Source: Strongylocentrotus purpuratus (Eukaryota; Echinodermata; Echinoidea; Camarodonta; Strongylocentrotidae). From it: DNA of 64,000 nucleotides. The translations under genes were made by a program, and so were the position numbers. The notes under the pieces are model-generated. The model was not told where the DNA came from. It worked only from the letters and a program-made list of their open reading frames with translations, and did no database searches. Each line of letters begins with the position of its first letter. Position 1 is the first letter of the stretch. Location of the stretch: the NCBI RefSeq assembly GCF_000002235.5, contig NW_022145611.1:21737298-21801297 (forward strand). Reading direction: 5' to 3'. Below are positions 42,001 to 56,400 of the stretch, piece by piece.

Positions 42001-43816
42001 TCTACGAACAATTCAGCTGTAGGTGCAATTTGATGGGTGTATCTTATTGCTCTTTCTACCCCCATCTGGGTCACAGGGGAGATGATTCGCACCCCTCTCC
42101 TCACCCAGAGGTGCCAACTTACCCGCCTGCATAACTTACCACAGAGACAAACATTCAAACCAGGCATTGTGAATTATTGATGATTAACAGGCTTAAGGAA
42201 AATGTCACTGAATCTATCAACCTCTGTCGGAAGCATTGGCCAATTGGTTTCTCTGATAATGACAGTAGGAATTACAATAGGGTGACAGGTTCCACTACAA
42301 TAAGAAAGGATGAGTGACCCCCACCCCCTGTAGAGAATAGATGATAAAACATGCTTGAGGTGGTGTAAGATTACATTACAATTACATTGTCAAATGATGC
42401 CCAGTCTTGATGAAATTATAATCTAGAATTTAGTTTCCCACTTTATTTGATTGTTATAAAAATGTATTGCTCGTAGTAATGTTATACTGTGAGCTACTAT
42501 TTTGGTTAGAAATTGTATGATTGGAATGAAAGATTTCAAATTTTATGATGGAACATCTTGGTTGAATAGCTGTAATTCTACTCAGTTCTTTGAAGGGAAT
42601 ACACATTCACATTGACCACACTACTTTTTTTTTCCAGCTTTCAGGAGTTTTTCCAAGAGAGAAAGAAAGAGATTTCATGTCATTTTTTTCATGAGGAACT
42701 TGCTTTTTTCGAAAATGCATTTGTGAAGGGTCTGGGTCTAAACCTAATTTTCTTTCTTTTCTTTTTCTTGTTACAGGATGTAGGATACTTGGCCAAAGTT
42801 GGTTCCATCTTGGACCCGTTTGGTAGAGGGAACATTGAAGACCGCACCATCACCATCTGCAGTGGCTTGGACTTTGTCAATATCAACTACATGCACATGG
42901 TTGCCAGCACACCTGAAATAGCACAGGTACGTATCCACATAAACGTTTGCCTCATATATTAGTCTTGTATACATTGTACGTGCTAAGATAGTAAGCCATT
43001 TTGTAGTTTCGGGCTGTTAATAGGCAGAGAATTCTGTAAATCAGGGAAAAAATACTTTAAAAATTTTGGGGGCTACTTTTCAAGCTTACTTGCATGAAAA
43101 TAACACTCTTTAATTTTTTTTTCATTGAACTCTATGCAATTTTTGTTGGGCTCTTTTATGACTTTCAGGGGCTAATTCGCCCCAAGCCCCCGTGTATTTT
43201 TTTCACTGCTTTATATGTTATTCATGTATGAAATGTAATTTTGAAATATCTCAGTCTTGATATTAGACAAGAATATTGAATTAATGAGGGATATTTGTTA
43301 AAAGATGCAATAAGATTTGAGAGAGAGGGGGATAAGGATAAGGGATGACTGAAAATAATTAGTCAGGAAAAGAATATGAAAGAATATGTTGGGACAAAAA
43401 GATGATTGAGGAGAATTAAATGAAGTGAACCAATACAGGAGGACTGGAAGAGAAAATGATGATATTAAAATGTGGAGCAGAGAGTAAAGGAAGCATGAGA
43501 TAGAAGGTGCCAGTATCAATCTCTTTATAACCAGCTAAATATATAGCAACCATTTGGTGGATTGGGATGAAGCTGAGTGCATAGATGATTGGAATGCATC
43601 TCTCCTTGATGATTTTCTCCACGACGAGGGATGCGAGCAGCGTCCATTATCTGATCTATTTTTTAGGGTGTGGGGAGACTGGCTCTGAATGGGATGGAGA
43701 GATGCATGGTAACACAGGCAGGTGGCACCTGCAATGTGTGTTTGATCAAATGTAATCATATTAGGAGAGAGTGGAAAGGAGAGCATGACAGCATTAGGGA
43801 AATGACTAAATGGGAA

Positions 43817-43878
<62 letters not shown>

Positions 43879-44449
43879 GTACAAAGAGAGACCAAAAAAA
43901 AAAAAAAAGATTTTGAAATCAAAGTTAGCACAGGATGAAACAAGAAAATATGATATAAAACATAGGGCAATATAGGTTAAAGCAAATAAGAGATAAGGCG
44001 AACAGCAAAATAGCAATGAAAAGTTCAGGAATAAGAGTGGAGGAAGGGAAGATGGAAGAAAGCAAATGAGGGGAGTGCATGGACAAGTTATCAACCAATC
44101 TTGTAGTACTCGATCGCTGAGTGAATGAAGGCATGTGAAATGGTGTGAAATGAATACTTCCAGCAAGGAGTGAATGAGAGGAGAAATGTAACACTTGCAT
44201 GTCAATACTTGCATACACCCATGAAGGGCATTGGAGCCGTGTACTCCACACCTTCACACTCTGATATGTGTTTTAAGAAACTGTTGCTTAGTGGAATGAC
44301 AATATATATCGGTACATTAAAATCTATCTCTATCAGTGTAGTCCATACTCTGTCTGTCCACAGTCTCCACTGCATTGCCAGTGTTTTTCAACTTTGATTC
44401 ACATGAATAATTCTCTCTCTCTTTCTCTTCTGTCTTTCTCAGTCTCTCA

Positions 44450-44485
<36 letters not shown>

Positions 44486-47400
44486 TTTTGTCACTGACTC
44501 TTTCTTTCTCCTCCTCTCACTTTATGAACCTTTTACTTGAACTAATACCAAGAGCCTTTGAAATCAATCCTATATATAGTAGAGTCAGGGAGGACCAAGT
44601 GATTGAAATTACCCTGTGTGGTTCGTAATTCAATACTACCTTGGTCACCTTACATGAACCTTTTGGGAGAAAATAATTCACCAAGATGATAAACAGCCAG
44701 TCTCAGTAGGCCTGTCATCATCAGCTCGAGATAACCCGCTATTTTAAGTACCCAATCGCAAATTATCCAGCTAATTTGCCTCTTCATCAACCTGCAGTTG
44801 CAATTAACGGGATATTTGGTCAAGATAATCATCCCAAGATATCTTGGGCTAGTTTTCAAAATATCCCGCTATTTGTCCGGTGCATCTTCACCAGCCCAAA
44901 GACTCGCACTATGCGCAAACGCTGAGCAAGATCTCGAGTTTGGAGCTGATGAACATGCGATTTGTAACTTAGGGCTTATCTCCCAAATCAGAAATAGCGG
45001 GATATTTGGCAATCGTGAGCTGATGGAGACATACCTAGTATGTTCATAATCTGGAAGTTGATGCTTTGTTTTCTAGTAAACAATTGGAAACACAGTTTCT
45101 TTAATTAAATAGACTAAGATGAGCCATTACTCTAAATGAATATCCTCAAGACTAACAATCTGTCAAATTTCCACATGTGAAAGGTTTGTTTTTGACCATA
45201 TTTAGACTGATTACAGGGAAGGATAACGATTGATAATTGATGACAGCACCATGACAATAGTGGTTAGGACTTGTAAATGAGAGGATATCCAGGGGCTGAT
45301 TTGAGTATACAATAGCTCATGTAGCCTCAATAATCGATAACACATCCATAAATAGCCAGGGAGAGCGAAGGCTGGATATAGCTTTATAGCAGTTGATTTT
45401 CATTAAAATGACTGATTGGATGGATGAGGCAGATAAGTAACGGGTATATTACTATTTCGATCTCTTTCAATGCAAGAAACTAGTTGCAAACCTATTTGAT
45501 TCTATGAATCTATCCAACAATGTACAGTATTCATGAATTGGATTACTTTATATTTTTTTATGAACTGTAAATCTCTGTGTATAAGGCGCACCTGTGTATA
45601 AGGCGCACCCCTATTTTGGGGGCCAAAAAAAAAATTGTTTTTTGTTTTGTTGTTGTTGTTGTTTTGTTGCCGAAAACCCACGCGGGGAAGGACCTTCATT
45701 TTACATCGAGGTGCAGTTGAAGTTGTGAACTTGTCACAAATAATAGTAACAACAGTCTAAGGCTTCATGATACCAAGTGTCCCCCACCAGCCTCATCACA
45801 TCACCTAGCAGAAGCACTGTGTTGTATTTTTTTAACTGTCAAATACATTAGCTCTCCCACCTCCCCCCCCCCCCCCCCCCCTAAAAAAAAAAGAATCACA
45901 TTTTCATATTTTGCTTGCTAACCTATATTGGAACTGGACTTGAAAAGATTCCCTTAATTCTACATCAGCATAAATTCAACTATAATGGAATTACTAATTT
46001 TCTTCTAGAAATACAATCTTACACACAAAAATATCATCAATAAAAGATGTACACTATGTTCATTGGTTCATATTTATGTCTCAATGAGATACCTTTGCAC
46101 AAATCTAATATTTTAAAAGAATATAGATAGCAGACATGATGTAAGCACTATCATAATGTAAGAGAGTATCTAAAGCACTGAAGTATAGCAGGTGTTTCTT
46201 GAACATCAGACCACATTGATTCAATGGGAATAGCACCATGCAGCAAGCTGTCTAGCTAGCTCTGTCAGCAATTTGAACAGGTAACCTAAGAAGCATGACA
46301 TTTACCTCATGGTGACTCTCATGCTAATAAAGAAAATGATACTCGCATTTCTTCATTATCAACGATGCAGGCAAATTGTGACAGTCACAATGGCAATGAT
46401 CAAATGCAACTTTATAGGGGCCTCAGTCGTTTACAGGAATTTCTATGACAAAAAAGAATTGATTTTTATATAATTTTTTGGGGATGGTGTGTTTAGTTGG
46501 CCCAAATGTCAAAGGCTACTTACTAGCTGATTGTAGGTCAAGATTTGAAGAGCAAGAAAATGTCATGAACTGGGAATTTAGAACGTGTTTGGGATCAAAT
46601 CGATGTTGGTTTAGGGCATTGAGCACAACTCCCAAAGCACTTAACCTAAAAAAATCTTAGACCTGTGTAATCGGGTTCATATACTGGTCATATTAGATTA
46701 ATGCTAGGTTGGAACGATATGAAATTAAAGTTGCAGAGAAATGTTTGCCACTTTCTGATCTTCTTTGTGACATAATTTTTTTTGAATGATCTAAATGCAC
46801 ATCTGACTGCTAGGCACACAAATATCATGGTAGCTGGTTGTAAATTAAAATATCCACCCCTCAGTCGATCAGCTGTACCTTGAGGTCACAACATATTAAT
46901 ACTGCGTAAAAACTTGATATTCCATGCTTGTATAGTCTTTCAGATTATAAACACAATTTTTTGTGTGCATGTAAAATTTGGAAGCCATTAATAAATTATG
47001 ATGCAGTGAAACATTAAAAAATAAGATGGAATTCTACTATTCATGGTAGGTTAATTTGTATGCACTAAGGCGGTAGTAAGCTTGTATGGGTCATTACATC
47101 ACTGGGTCAAATACCTGTTTAATCTTCTAATTGCTAGACATGCACTCACAATCAGTGCTTTCAAATGCAATCATGAGGTAGAGAATATAATCATAAACTC
47201 TACAATGTGTGTGGCCATATTCTAGGAATTTCATTTTTTCTAACTGTTCTGTATTTTGTAAAAGCACCCCTTATTTTTACTTTCAAATAACCAGAATAAT
47301 TTGGAAGGAAATAACCAAATCAGATGATCTAATTTACATACTAATCTTCTTCTGTTTTCTTCAGTCATGTCAGAATATGTACATGTAACAAAAATTAACT

Positions 47401-50400
47401 CACTCTTCCAGTATATATAATACTATTTTTTTCCAGCTGCAGTGCAATTTGTGAATCTAATATTCAGCATAGTGTAGCAACTTATCATTTACAGTGTATT
47501 TTGAGGGAGGAAGGGGGTGGGGGGGGGGGGTTAAGATTTAAAAAAAAAAATTGAAACAATGTGCAATATTGTGTGTATGTCAATGTTATATTTATATCTA
47601 AGTTGATTCGGGAGCAACATGTGAGGGCTCACATGCCTCTGGGTAATAGTGTTGAATTTCACTTTTGTGAGCCCTGGCCCACACTTTTTCCTGTTGTTTT
47701 GTTCATGTATTGCATGATCTGTCAAAATGTATTTGTATTGTGCTTTTATGATTGGCCTAATAAATAATGATAATAATAATAATAATTACATGTAATATTT
47801 ATCAAGAATTTTTGATCTACAGGTTGTATGCATTTGTTGGGAAGGTAAGTTGTGATCCTTGGCTCATCCTGTTCATTCTATTTTATTTCATTGCAGGTAT
47901 GGTTCGACGGATTACTGACGATAACTCACAATGTCAAAGCTAACAATGTGTGTCCAATGCAGAGTTTAAAGAAACAGTGAGTATTTAATTGATTGATTGA
48001 TTATTGATTACAGCTAATAAATATTTACATGTTGCTTTCTTGCATTAGGTTTGAATTCATAGCTTAAAAATTACTATTCTAGGATTAATTTGACAAATAA
48101 TTATCAGTGTTTATCATTTATGATTTTGAAAATTACATTGAAGTAGTACTAAGTAAATCTAAATTGTGAATGAGCAGGCATATATAACCATTATTTTTTA
48201 ATAAAACTTTGTGAGGGTGATTAGTTATAGACAGGTTTTGATATTAATGAGAGTAGATATCGTCACCCTCATCATTAATTGCAAATGAAAATTAGAATAA
48301 AATTTAATTGCCTCTTATAGCTTGTTTCTGAATTGGTGAGCTGGCTTCTTAAAAAATGAATGCCAATGAAATTCACTTGGTAATAATAATAAAGATAATA
48401 GTGTAAACTTATAGAGCGCACACACCGTCCAGGGGCGCTCATGGCGCTAGCCCATGATTTAATATTGTGATGTAATGGAAAGTGTGACCTCTATTTGCCT
48501 TCCTCCTCTTCTTGCAGCTGGATGAAAATTTGCTTTCAAGTCAACCCCAATGGCAGAATTCCAGTACGGAATCTCACAAGAACCTTTGCATCGGGCAAGA
48601 CTGAGAAGATTGTCTTCAAGTCGCTAGATGAGCTAGGACTTCCCTCAGGCAAGGTATGCATATCAAATGAAAGGCCTCGTTGCCACTAGGACATAGATCT
48701 AATTTCAGGGTTCCTGTATCATATTTTGTGCATGAGTTAAATTTGAAGGGTCTGTACATGATTTGTGCTGATTTCTGCTCGCTTCATTTGATATCTAGAG
48801 AAACTGGGAAAATAATAAATCAATATCTGGTACTGCCCCAAATCTGTTTAAGGGTGTTAACTATTTCTCCCAGTTATATGACATGTGGAGGGGGGGGGGG
48901 TTAAGGTTTTTTCTCTTCACTCTTTTCTTGAACATCATTTTTGTTCTTTCTATTTGTGTGTGGGGGGGGGGGGGAGGAGGGGGAAATGTCTATGCATACA
49001 ACCAGTGTCCTGTATAAATTAGGCATATATATCTTTTAACAGCTCCATAGGTGTTCGACAAAAATTGTTTGTGGAAGCAATCTTCACTAGTGAATTACTC
49101 ATCGCTACTTGAAGTAGATATAAATTGCCTGTTCTCCAGACTACCTTGCTATAAGACTCCCTCTTCACTAATTAATGGGATTGTCTGCAATCTGACTCTA
49201 CAAAAGGCATCCACATACTGATGACTTCCATGACATTTTGCTAGTGTTTTTTTCTTCTTCAAGCCAAGGAGACAGATGCTTTTTTTGTTATTGATGTGTT
49301 TACTTATTACTTTTTTTCTTTTTGTTACATGTTCGTGTTGAAAGTAGTGCAATTGTTCCAGTTGTATTGTAATGAAAGGTGATTAGTGGTAGAAAATATT
49401 ATGTTAGAAAGGTAATGATTCATTCGTTTAAGTTATAACCTTTCTGTGGTGTATTACCTCGTTGTACTCTTGCAAACGAACAATTCCTTTGTTCAAGACT
49501 TACTAAAGAGCAGGAGAGCAGAGAGAGAGGGAGAGAGGGGGTGAGAAAGACAGAGGGAGAAAGAGAAAAACATAGAAAGAGAGAATAAAACAAAAGTGGA
49601 GGAATGTTTGATAGGGAAATATAAGCTGTACGAGGTACATCATCGGTAGGAGAGATGGATAGATAGATAGATCAATGAATAGATACATAGATAGATAGGT
49701 AGGTAGAGATATAGAGAACAGGGGGAAGAGGGGATGGGATAACAAACAAAAAAGAGGAACTAAAGATAATCAACGTAAGAATTAGAGATCACAGTATAGG
49801 ATCATCAATCAGTGCTTTATAGACCTGTTTTCTTTTACTCCCTGTCTCCCATCTTTGACTATCATGGAGAAGACAGAGATATATTTGGATTTGTGTGGAG
49901 CCCCATTAGACAAGTCAGTAGAGCAGATAGAAGTGAGCCCCAAGGAGCCGATTTGGGATAGTTGAAGAGTGCTTGTGGCTCCAGAAAATGTCGTTTCAAA
50001 TGGACCATCCTAGCTGGCGATAGACATCCAAATGTCAGATTGATAAACAATGGGGGTCTATCACATCTTCCTCCTTGTTTAGATGAAAAACAGTGATGAC
50101 TAAATCTAATGTTGTTTACATACATACTTTTCATTACAACCCTTTTTCACTAAACATGCATTTTTCACTTAGTCCTTTGTGAATTTCATTTCCCTTATAC
50201 ACTTGGGCCTCCGTAAAAAAAAATGCTCAAAGTGATATAGATGAAGATAAGCAACTATATAACAACCACCTCTGAATAGAATGCACTATTTTTGTAGATA
50301 ATTACATGGTAAATTGTCTGACACACAGGGAGAAAATCTTAGTTTGCTTTAAGAAATGCATGTGCTTTTCCGTAGCTGGAGAAGATCATGTTTATTTGAT

Positions 50401-53400
50401 TATACCTACTTCCAGACTAGCTGTGTATTATGACATTTCCCTGTTTGAAAGATTTGTCTTTCATGATTTCTGATTATTTTATAGATAGTTGAAAAGATTT
50501 CCCCGATAAGAATAGACACCTGCCTGGGAAGAATGGCACAAGTTATTTTCTTGAAAGGTACCTTGGTACACTAGTGTTATTTTAAAAGCCTGGGGATGAC
50601 AATGTTGTTTGTATAATTCAATTTTTCTGATCAAAAATTAGTTTTTAAAAAAGTTGTAAAATTGGGGATGTTGAGCATTAAGCATTAATCACTTTGTACT
50701 GCAGAATAACGTAAACGTGCATCAGTAATAAATTCATTGCATTAAAAAGGTTCTCCAAAAATATGGAGCTCCTCGAGAATGTGCCTGTGAAAGAGAGAGC
50801 CTCATTAGCACACACATTGGCCAGACTAGACTCTTCTGTATCCATGGCAACAGAAATCAAGCCACGATTATGCTAACAGGGCACGTGTAATTGAATTAAG
50901 TGATCTCTATTGAGGTCAGACCCTCACACCTGTAAAGAATTGTCAAGTGTAGCATTTTCTCCATTATCCTCTCTCCTTTGTCTCATTAAGTGTCATTTAC
51001 TTAGATAATATGATTAGAGACGTGTGAGATGAGAGAGTAGTTTTACATGAGTAGATTTCTCGTCGTAAGAGAAACTGCAGGGAGAAGAGGCAATTTGTTC
51101 AAGTTTTGTAATCCATGTAGATGTTTTGAGTGACTCCTGGTATTAAAATCAGAAGGATGGAGTCAAAGTTATATTACAAGATATTTTGGTACTTTTAGAG
51201 ATGATTTTTAAAGAGATTTACAGGAGATACATTTACACATATGTCACCTTGAGAGAGCATTTGAAAAAGAAGGAAAAAAAAAAAACACTTTTAAACTCAA
51301 TATTCAAATTTTAAATTCAAATAATTTTTTTTTAGAGTGTATGATCTAATAACATTTAGTTGTAAATTGAATTTTTTTTTTTCTCCAAGAATGATGTGCA
51401 CTTTATCCATAAATTTAGATGAATTTTATCATTCATCTTAATTTTTGCATACCATGATAATGATGTTTGGTTTTGAAGCAACACCTTCATATGTGCCTTT
51501 AATCATTAGCTAATGAAATGTTAAATGTCAAATTATCAAAATTTAGAAGAAAATACACTTTTGTCAGAAATGAAGTTTTTTCTTTTTCTTTCAAAATGGA
51601 ATTACCTGATAAACTGGGCATGTTCCCTACAAATATAATCAATGCAGTATTTCTCAATGAAAACATATTAAATATAGCTCTGACATTTCTAAATATACAT
51701 TTTTCTTTTTTTTCTTATTTGGACAAAAATGAAAAATAACCACCAAATGATGAATATATCTGTATTTCTACGGATACCAAGCAATATTGATTTGTGTTTC
51801 TATGAAAGACATTGCCTTGGCTGTAAATAGAACAAATGGATTCAGTACAGCAGAAAATTGGAATTTCCTTCATGAAAGGCACGGAAGAGGGAACCGGTTT
51901 AATGAAGAGGGAAGATGCTTGGTGGATAGAGAAAGGTTGGGCAATATATGAATGAAACAGAAAATAATGCAGTACATATAGATGAAGGGAGCCTGAAATT
52001 GAAAGATTGGAGAGTTCAAAAGGGATGATCTAGAAGTGATCTTTGAAGAAAGAATGAAATCATGAGGGTTGGGGCTTTAACCATGGACACAGTTTATTTA
52101 TTTGAAGAGATTATTGAACTATAAGAATGATAAAAATGGACATTTGATAGCATTTCAAGGCTTCTTGCCCACCTATTATTACTGTTATTACAACTACAAC
52201 TACTTCAACCAAATGTTAGTTTTATTTATGGGAACCTATAATCTACAAGCTAAGCTTTTAAATAGGTTCCTCACATTTCACTCTGTATAACCTTATATTC
52301 ATTACAATTAATTTCGACGTCTTTTCAAAGAATTAATTATATAATGTGACACTTTTAGTATATTTCATATTATGTTCTATTCTTGTCAATTATGTAAATT
52401 CTTTTATTTGTGAAATGTGAAATAAACTTGAAACTTGAAACTTGAACAAGTCAAATTTAAAATGAGCAATCCTATGTAGACTGCCAATTTGTAAATGGAT
52501 TAGCTGATGCTTATAAGCATTTTTTAATTCCTCCTAGAACTACAAAATTAAACACACTGCAAATTTAATACCCAGATGATGGCATGGCGTACTTAAATTA
52601 GTTCTCATTCTACTGTATTTACCAGCGTTTCATAATTGTGTGTTTAGTAATGCTGCAATCAGAGTACTCCAAGATGTCTGGCTTGTTTGCTGTTGCCAGG
52701 TGATTAATCTACACCCTTTATGGAATGTTTGGTTTGGATGGTATTATGAGAAGCATATAATAGCGGAGTGCTCATATCTGCCTTGTCTGAAGTATGCAAG
52801 CCTTTCTAGCCTGGCATCACCCAAATGACATTCATAGGAACTCCATAGGCCTGTTTTCATCAGCTCAATTTGGCCAAATAGCCCTCTATTTCTGATTCTG
52901 GAAATTAGCCCGATCACAAAATAGCGGGCTATTAGCTCGGGAAATCTTCACAAGATATATTGGCCTAGTTTGCAAAATAGCCCGCTATTTATCCGGTCCA
53001 TCTTCACCAGCCCGAAGACTCGCACTATGCGCGAACACTGAGCAAAATATCTCGATCTCGAGTTTTGAGCTGATGAAGACGCGATTTGTAACTTCTGGCT
53101 AATTTCCCGAATCAGAAATAGCAGGCTATTTGGCAAAGTCGAGCTGATGAAAACAGGCCTCATGTGACCTCTTTGGAGTTTTATATTCTAGTGTGAATAG
53201 GTCTGCAAAAGGTGTGTGTGAGAGAGAGAGCTCAAAGCCATGTGACATTGAAGGAGAGATATTAGCAGCTTGACTGTTTAGAGGACCCAGATACTCCATT
53301 AGAAAAGGCTGATGTATGTTTGTTTTCGAACCCATTATGAAGCCATCTTCTCTCTGTATGTGGAGGTATTATGGTCTTTTCATATTACCAGGTTCTGCTG

Positions 53401-56400
53401 TTTGATGTGCTAAATGAAAATGCTTTCCCCATCAATTAGATCCTTCTGTTCTCTACTATTTATTTCATTTCCGTGTGTTCCATTGCATTATACATCAGGT
53501 AGATATCAGTTAGGGATTATTTGCACCTACATGAGGCGGTGTCACACAGAAAAATCCCTTAAAAAATCCCTTGAAAAGTCCTTTCAAGGGAGAATTTTCT
53601 TGCTTCGTTAGAGAATTTTTAATGGGATAATTGATGACAGACAGCAATTAAGAGGATAACTAAATTCTGGATAACTAAAATCCGGATTTTTGGCCTCTGC
53701 ATGACACCGCCTATGGAGGAGGTTTCATAGACTTCTTTTTTAAATGCACAGATTGTCTAGTAATTCTTGTGTAATGGGTTTGAAGGTGACAAGGTGACAT
53801 TTCTAACTGCCGGTGAAATTCACTCGCTGTGGCGAGCCCTTGCCGGAAGTGAAGAATTATTGCGTAATTATTAAGCCCGCGCTCCATCTATCTTGCATGC
53901 AGCTTGTTCAACCATAAGTCAACAAACACAGCTGGTTACGATAAAGCATGCGTATACTGCGACCTTTGACCATTTTAATCGCTGTTTTAATCGCCTTTTT
54001 CTCCCGAACGCTTTCTAACTGGCCGTTTCATCGGTGTCACACCGATAGAATGAGAATTTCTCCTGCTCTTGAGCAGGAGAATTTAATCGCCTATTTCTCT
54101 TCTTTTCATCGGCTATTTAAATACCTTTTTCTCCTCTGTTGCTTTCTAACTGGCCGTTTCATCGTATGCGTCCGGATGCATCCGATGAAAATCAGTGCAG
54201 TTAGAAAAGGGTATGAGTCATCAGTAGTTCTGAAGTATACAATAACAAAGCTCTTTATGTATATTTAGAAGCAGAAAGGCATTAATTCTCCCTATAAATA
54301 GAGTCAATGATGTCCTGTTTCTCAGAAGAATCACCCACATTGAAATATATTATATCTGATGTACATGTACATCAAGATCGTACAGTGACTATATAAGGAT
54401 GATTGTGACATATCCATGATTGAAGGTGAATCAATGATTGTGGTTTATGGTGAAAGCGACATAATGTTCTCACACTCTATCTCTCAATGTATTTTTTTGT
54501 CATTGTGTGGTTTCTAAACTAAGACAGAGAGAAACGGTTACTCCCCCGCACACTTTCCACTTGAAGAGCAAGGCATATGTTTGTAGTGCACTGACTCTGA
54601 TAAAGCATATTACCTTTATGTATCATTGTTGGTTAAAGATTGCAAAAGTGCATTTTGATGCAATTGAAGTTTACAATCCATTATTCTGTTTTTTTTAAAT
54701 ATTAATATCTAAAATGAATGTAGTATCAAAATGTAAAACTAGCTGTCTTCATATCTGTTTCCCAAGCCATGGTAAATATATCACATGAAGACATTACATC
54801 GAAAATATTCTGCACTGTCTTCATTTCTTTCATGATTTTCTCTACTAACTTAGCAAATTACCAATTATGTCTCTCGATATTAGAAAATACTTAAATGGTG
54901 TGTTCATGAAACTTGTGGTTTGTATGACCATAATGTGACTTGATATTAGAAAATATTAAATTCTCGATATTAGAAAATACTTAAATGTTGTGTTCATGAA
55001 ACTTGTGGTTTGTATGACCATAATGTGACTTGATATTAGAAAATATTTAATTTTTGATATTAGAAAATACTTAATTGGTGTGTTTATGAAACTTGTGGTT
55101 TGTATGATCATAATGTGACTTATATTGGTGTGTTTATGAAACTTGTGGTTTGTATGACCATAATGTGATAGATAATTTTAATAATACAAATTATTCACAA
55201 AATCTTTAAAAAAAGTCCCTGTATTTAATTGTGTTTGTGATTTATTACAATTCAATGATTTCAAATTTTGTATGATTAAGAAGATATACAGTACAACTGT
55301 TGACAATGAAAAGTCAGGTTAAACCTTAATTTTCACTTTTTTGTTTTACAGATGGAAGAAATAGATCCTGCAGACTTCCCATTTGAAAAGTTCTATGAGT
55401 TGTACCACAAGATCTGTCCAAGGACAGACATAGAGCTACTCTTCCAAGATATGTAAGTTTTCATTCAAGAAATATAGTTTCATTTTGGCATGGCATAAAT
55501 GCATTAAGCCCTTTCAGACAAAACGCGGGTAAAAGTACATGAAGAAAAAAAATCTCCCTGGAATTGATATGAAATATATGCCTTTTTATTCATTTTATTA
55601 TTTGAAATTATGTAAACTAACTGTTACAGCAGAGGTTAAGAAACATCTTTTTAGTATTTACAACACAGTTTTGCTTAATTGAATGCAAATATTATTGAGC
55701 AATTTGTTTATCAGCAAACGAAATGAATATATACCATATCGTGTGGACTATTAAGAAATTCCATCATTAAGAAATTACAACCTGGAAATAAATAAATAAT
55801 ATGATTTAACCAAACTTAGTCCATGGGCCTGACAGAACTTTTATTTGAATTTGTATGTAATCAATCATCAAAATATATGCCTTTGATTATATCCACATTC
55901 ATTTCCAATCCAATATGGCAAATTGGTTTTAGTTTCTTTTTATATGACACTACATTAATTGTCCATTAAGTGATTGAGCCAAACTATTTGTTGTGATTAA
56001 ATTCAGTCAAGCTTGAAATTGATTTTGAATAATCAATTTGAATAGCGGATGTGTATGTGACAATTACTCCTAAATTATGTCTCAAACAGTAATATACTGA
56101 ATATACTCTGAAATCTGTTATGATTGATTCTGTCATAATTTGGTAGTGTTAATGATATAAATAGTACTAATGAAAAGCATAACAAATTGTTATCTTTAAT
56201 TTAATGATAAAAGTAAGATTTAAGACAGGAGTGTCAATTTACAGTTTTATCAAACACTGGGAGATTGCATAATTTCCATTAGCATTTCATTACCAAATCA
56301 TATGGCTGAGACTTGAAAGACAAAGAGGGTGAAATTTAGCTAAAACTGTAAGAAATGAATGATTTAGTTGTTTTTATAATTCAGTTTAACAATCATGCAT

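Larger units (their letters stand above)
27334..42776 (+). other. PLCB4: Intron 3 (15.4 kb)
   Basis: The intron runs from GTATGT to TTGTTACAG. It contains the 4 x 66-bp repeat (29679-29942), purine-rich stretches (31640-31960, 38900-39090), a GA repeat, the 47-bp diverged repeat, the CT tract and a LINE fragment. TACATGTA words are rare here compared with intron 1. Unique AT-rich sequence with no identified element fills about 27340-29600, 32000-33560, 33700-35500, 37650-38850 and 39500-41700. Confidence 0.85.
42927..47896 (+). other. PLCB4: Intron 4 (5.0 kb)
   Basis: The intron runs from GTACGT to CATTGCAG. It holds GA and CT microsatellites, foldback copy A (44708-45036), a GTATAAGGCGCACC-type end, a C run and a LINE-like 3' tail. 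The stretch 45900-47500 shows nothing recognisable. Confidence 0.85.
48654..55351 (+). other. PLCB4: Intron 6 (6.7 kb)
   Basis: The intron runs from GTATGC to TTGTTTTACAG. It contains G runs (48892-48900, 48963-48974), a purine tract and GATA repeat, a LINE-like tail, foldback copy B, the 179-bp element, a complex foldback and the 90-bp tandem repeat. The stretch 49750-52280 shows no identifiable element. Confidence 0.85.

Noticed and set aside
43670-44257. Frames of 101-152 codons over the GA repeat and downstream sequence
   Set aside because: They are driven by the (GA)n and by AT-rich intron sequence; hydrophobic Leu/Ser/Phe-rich translation without a recognisable domain.
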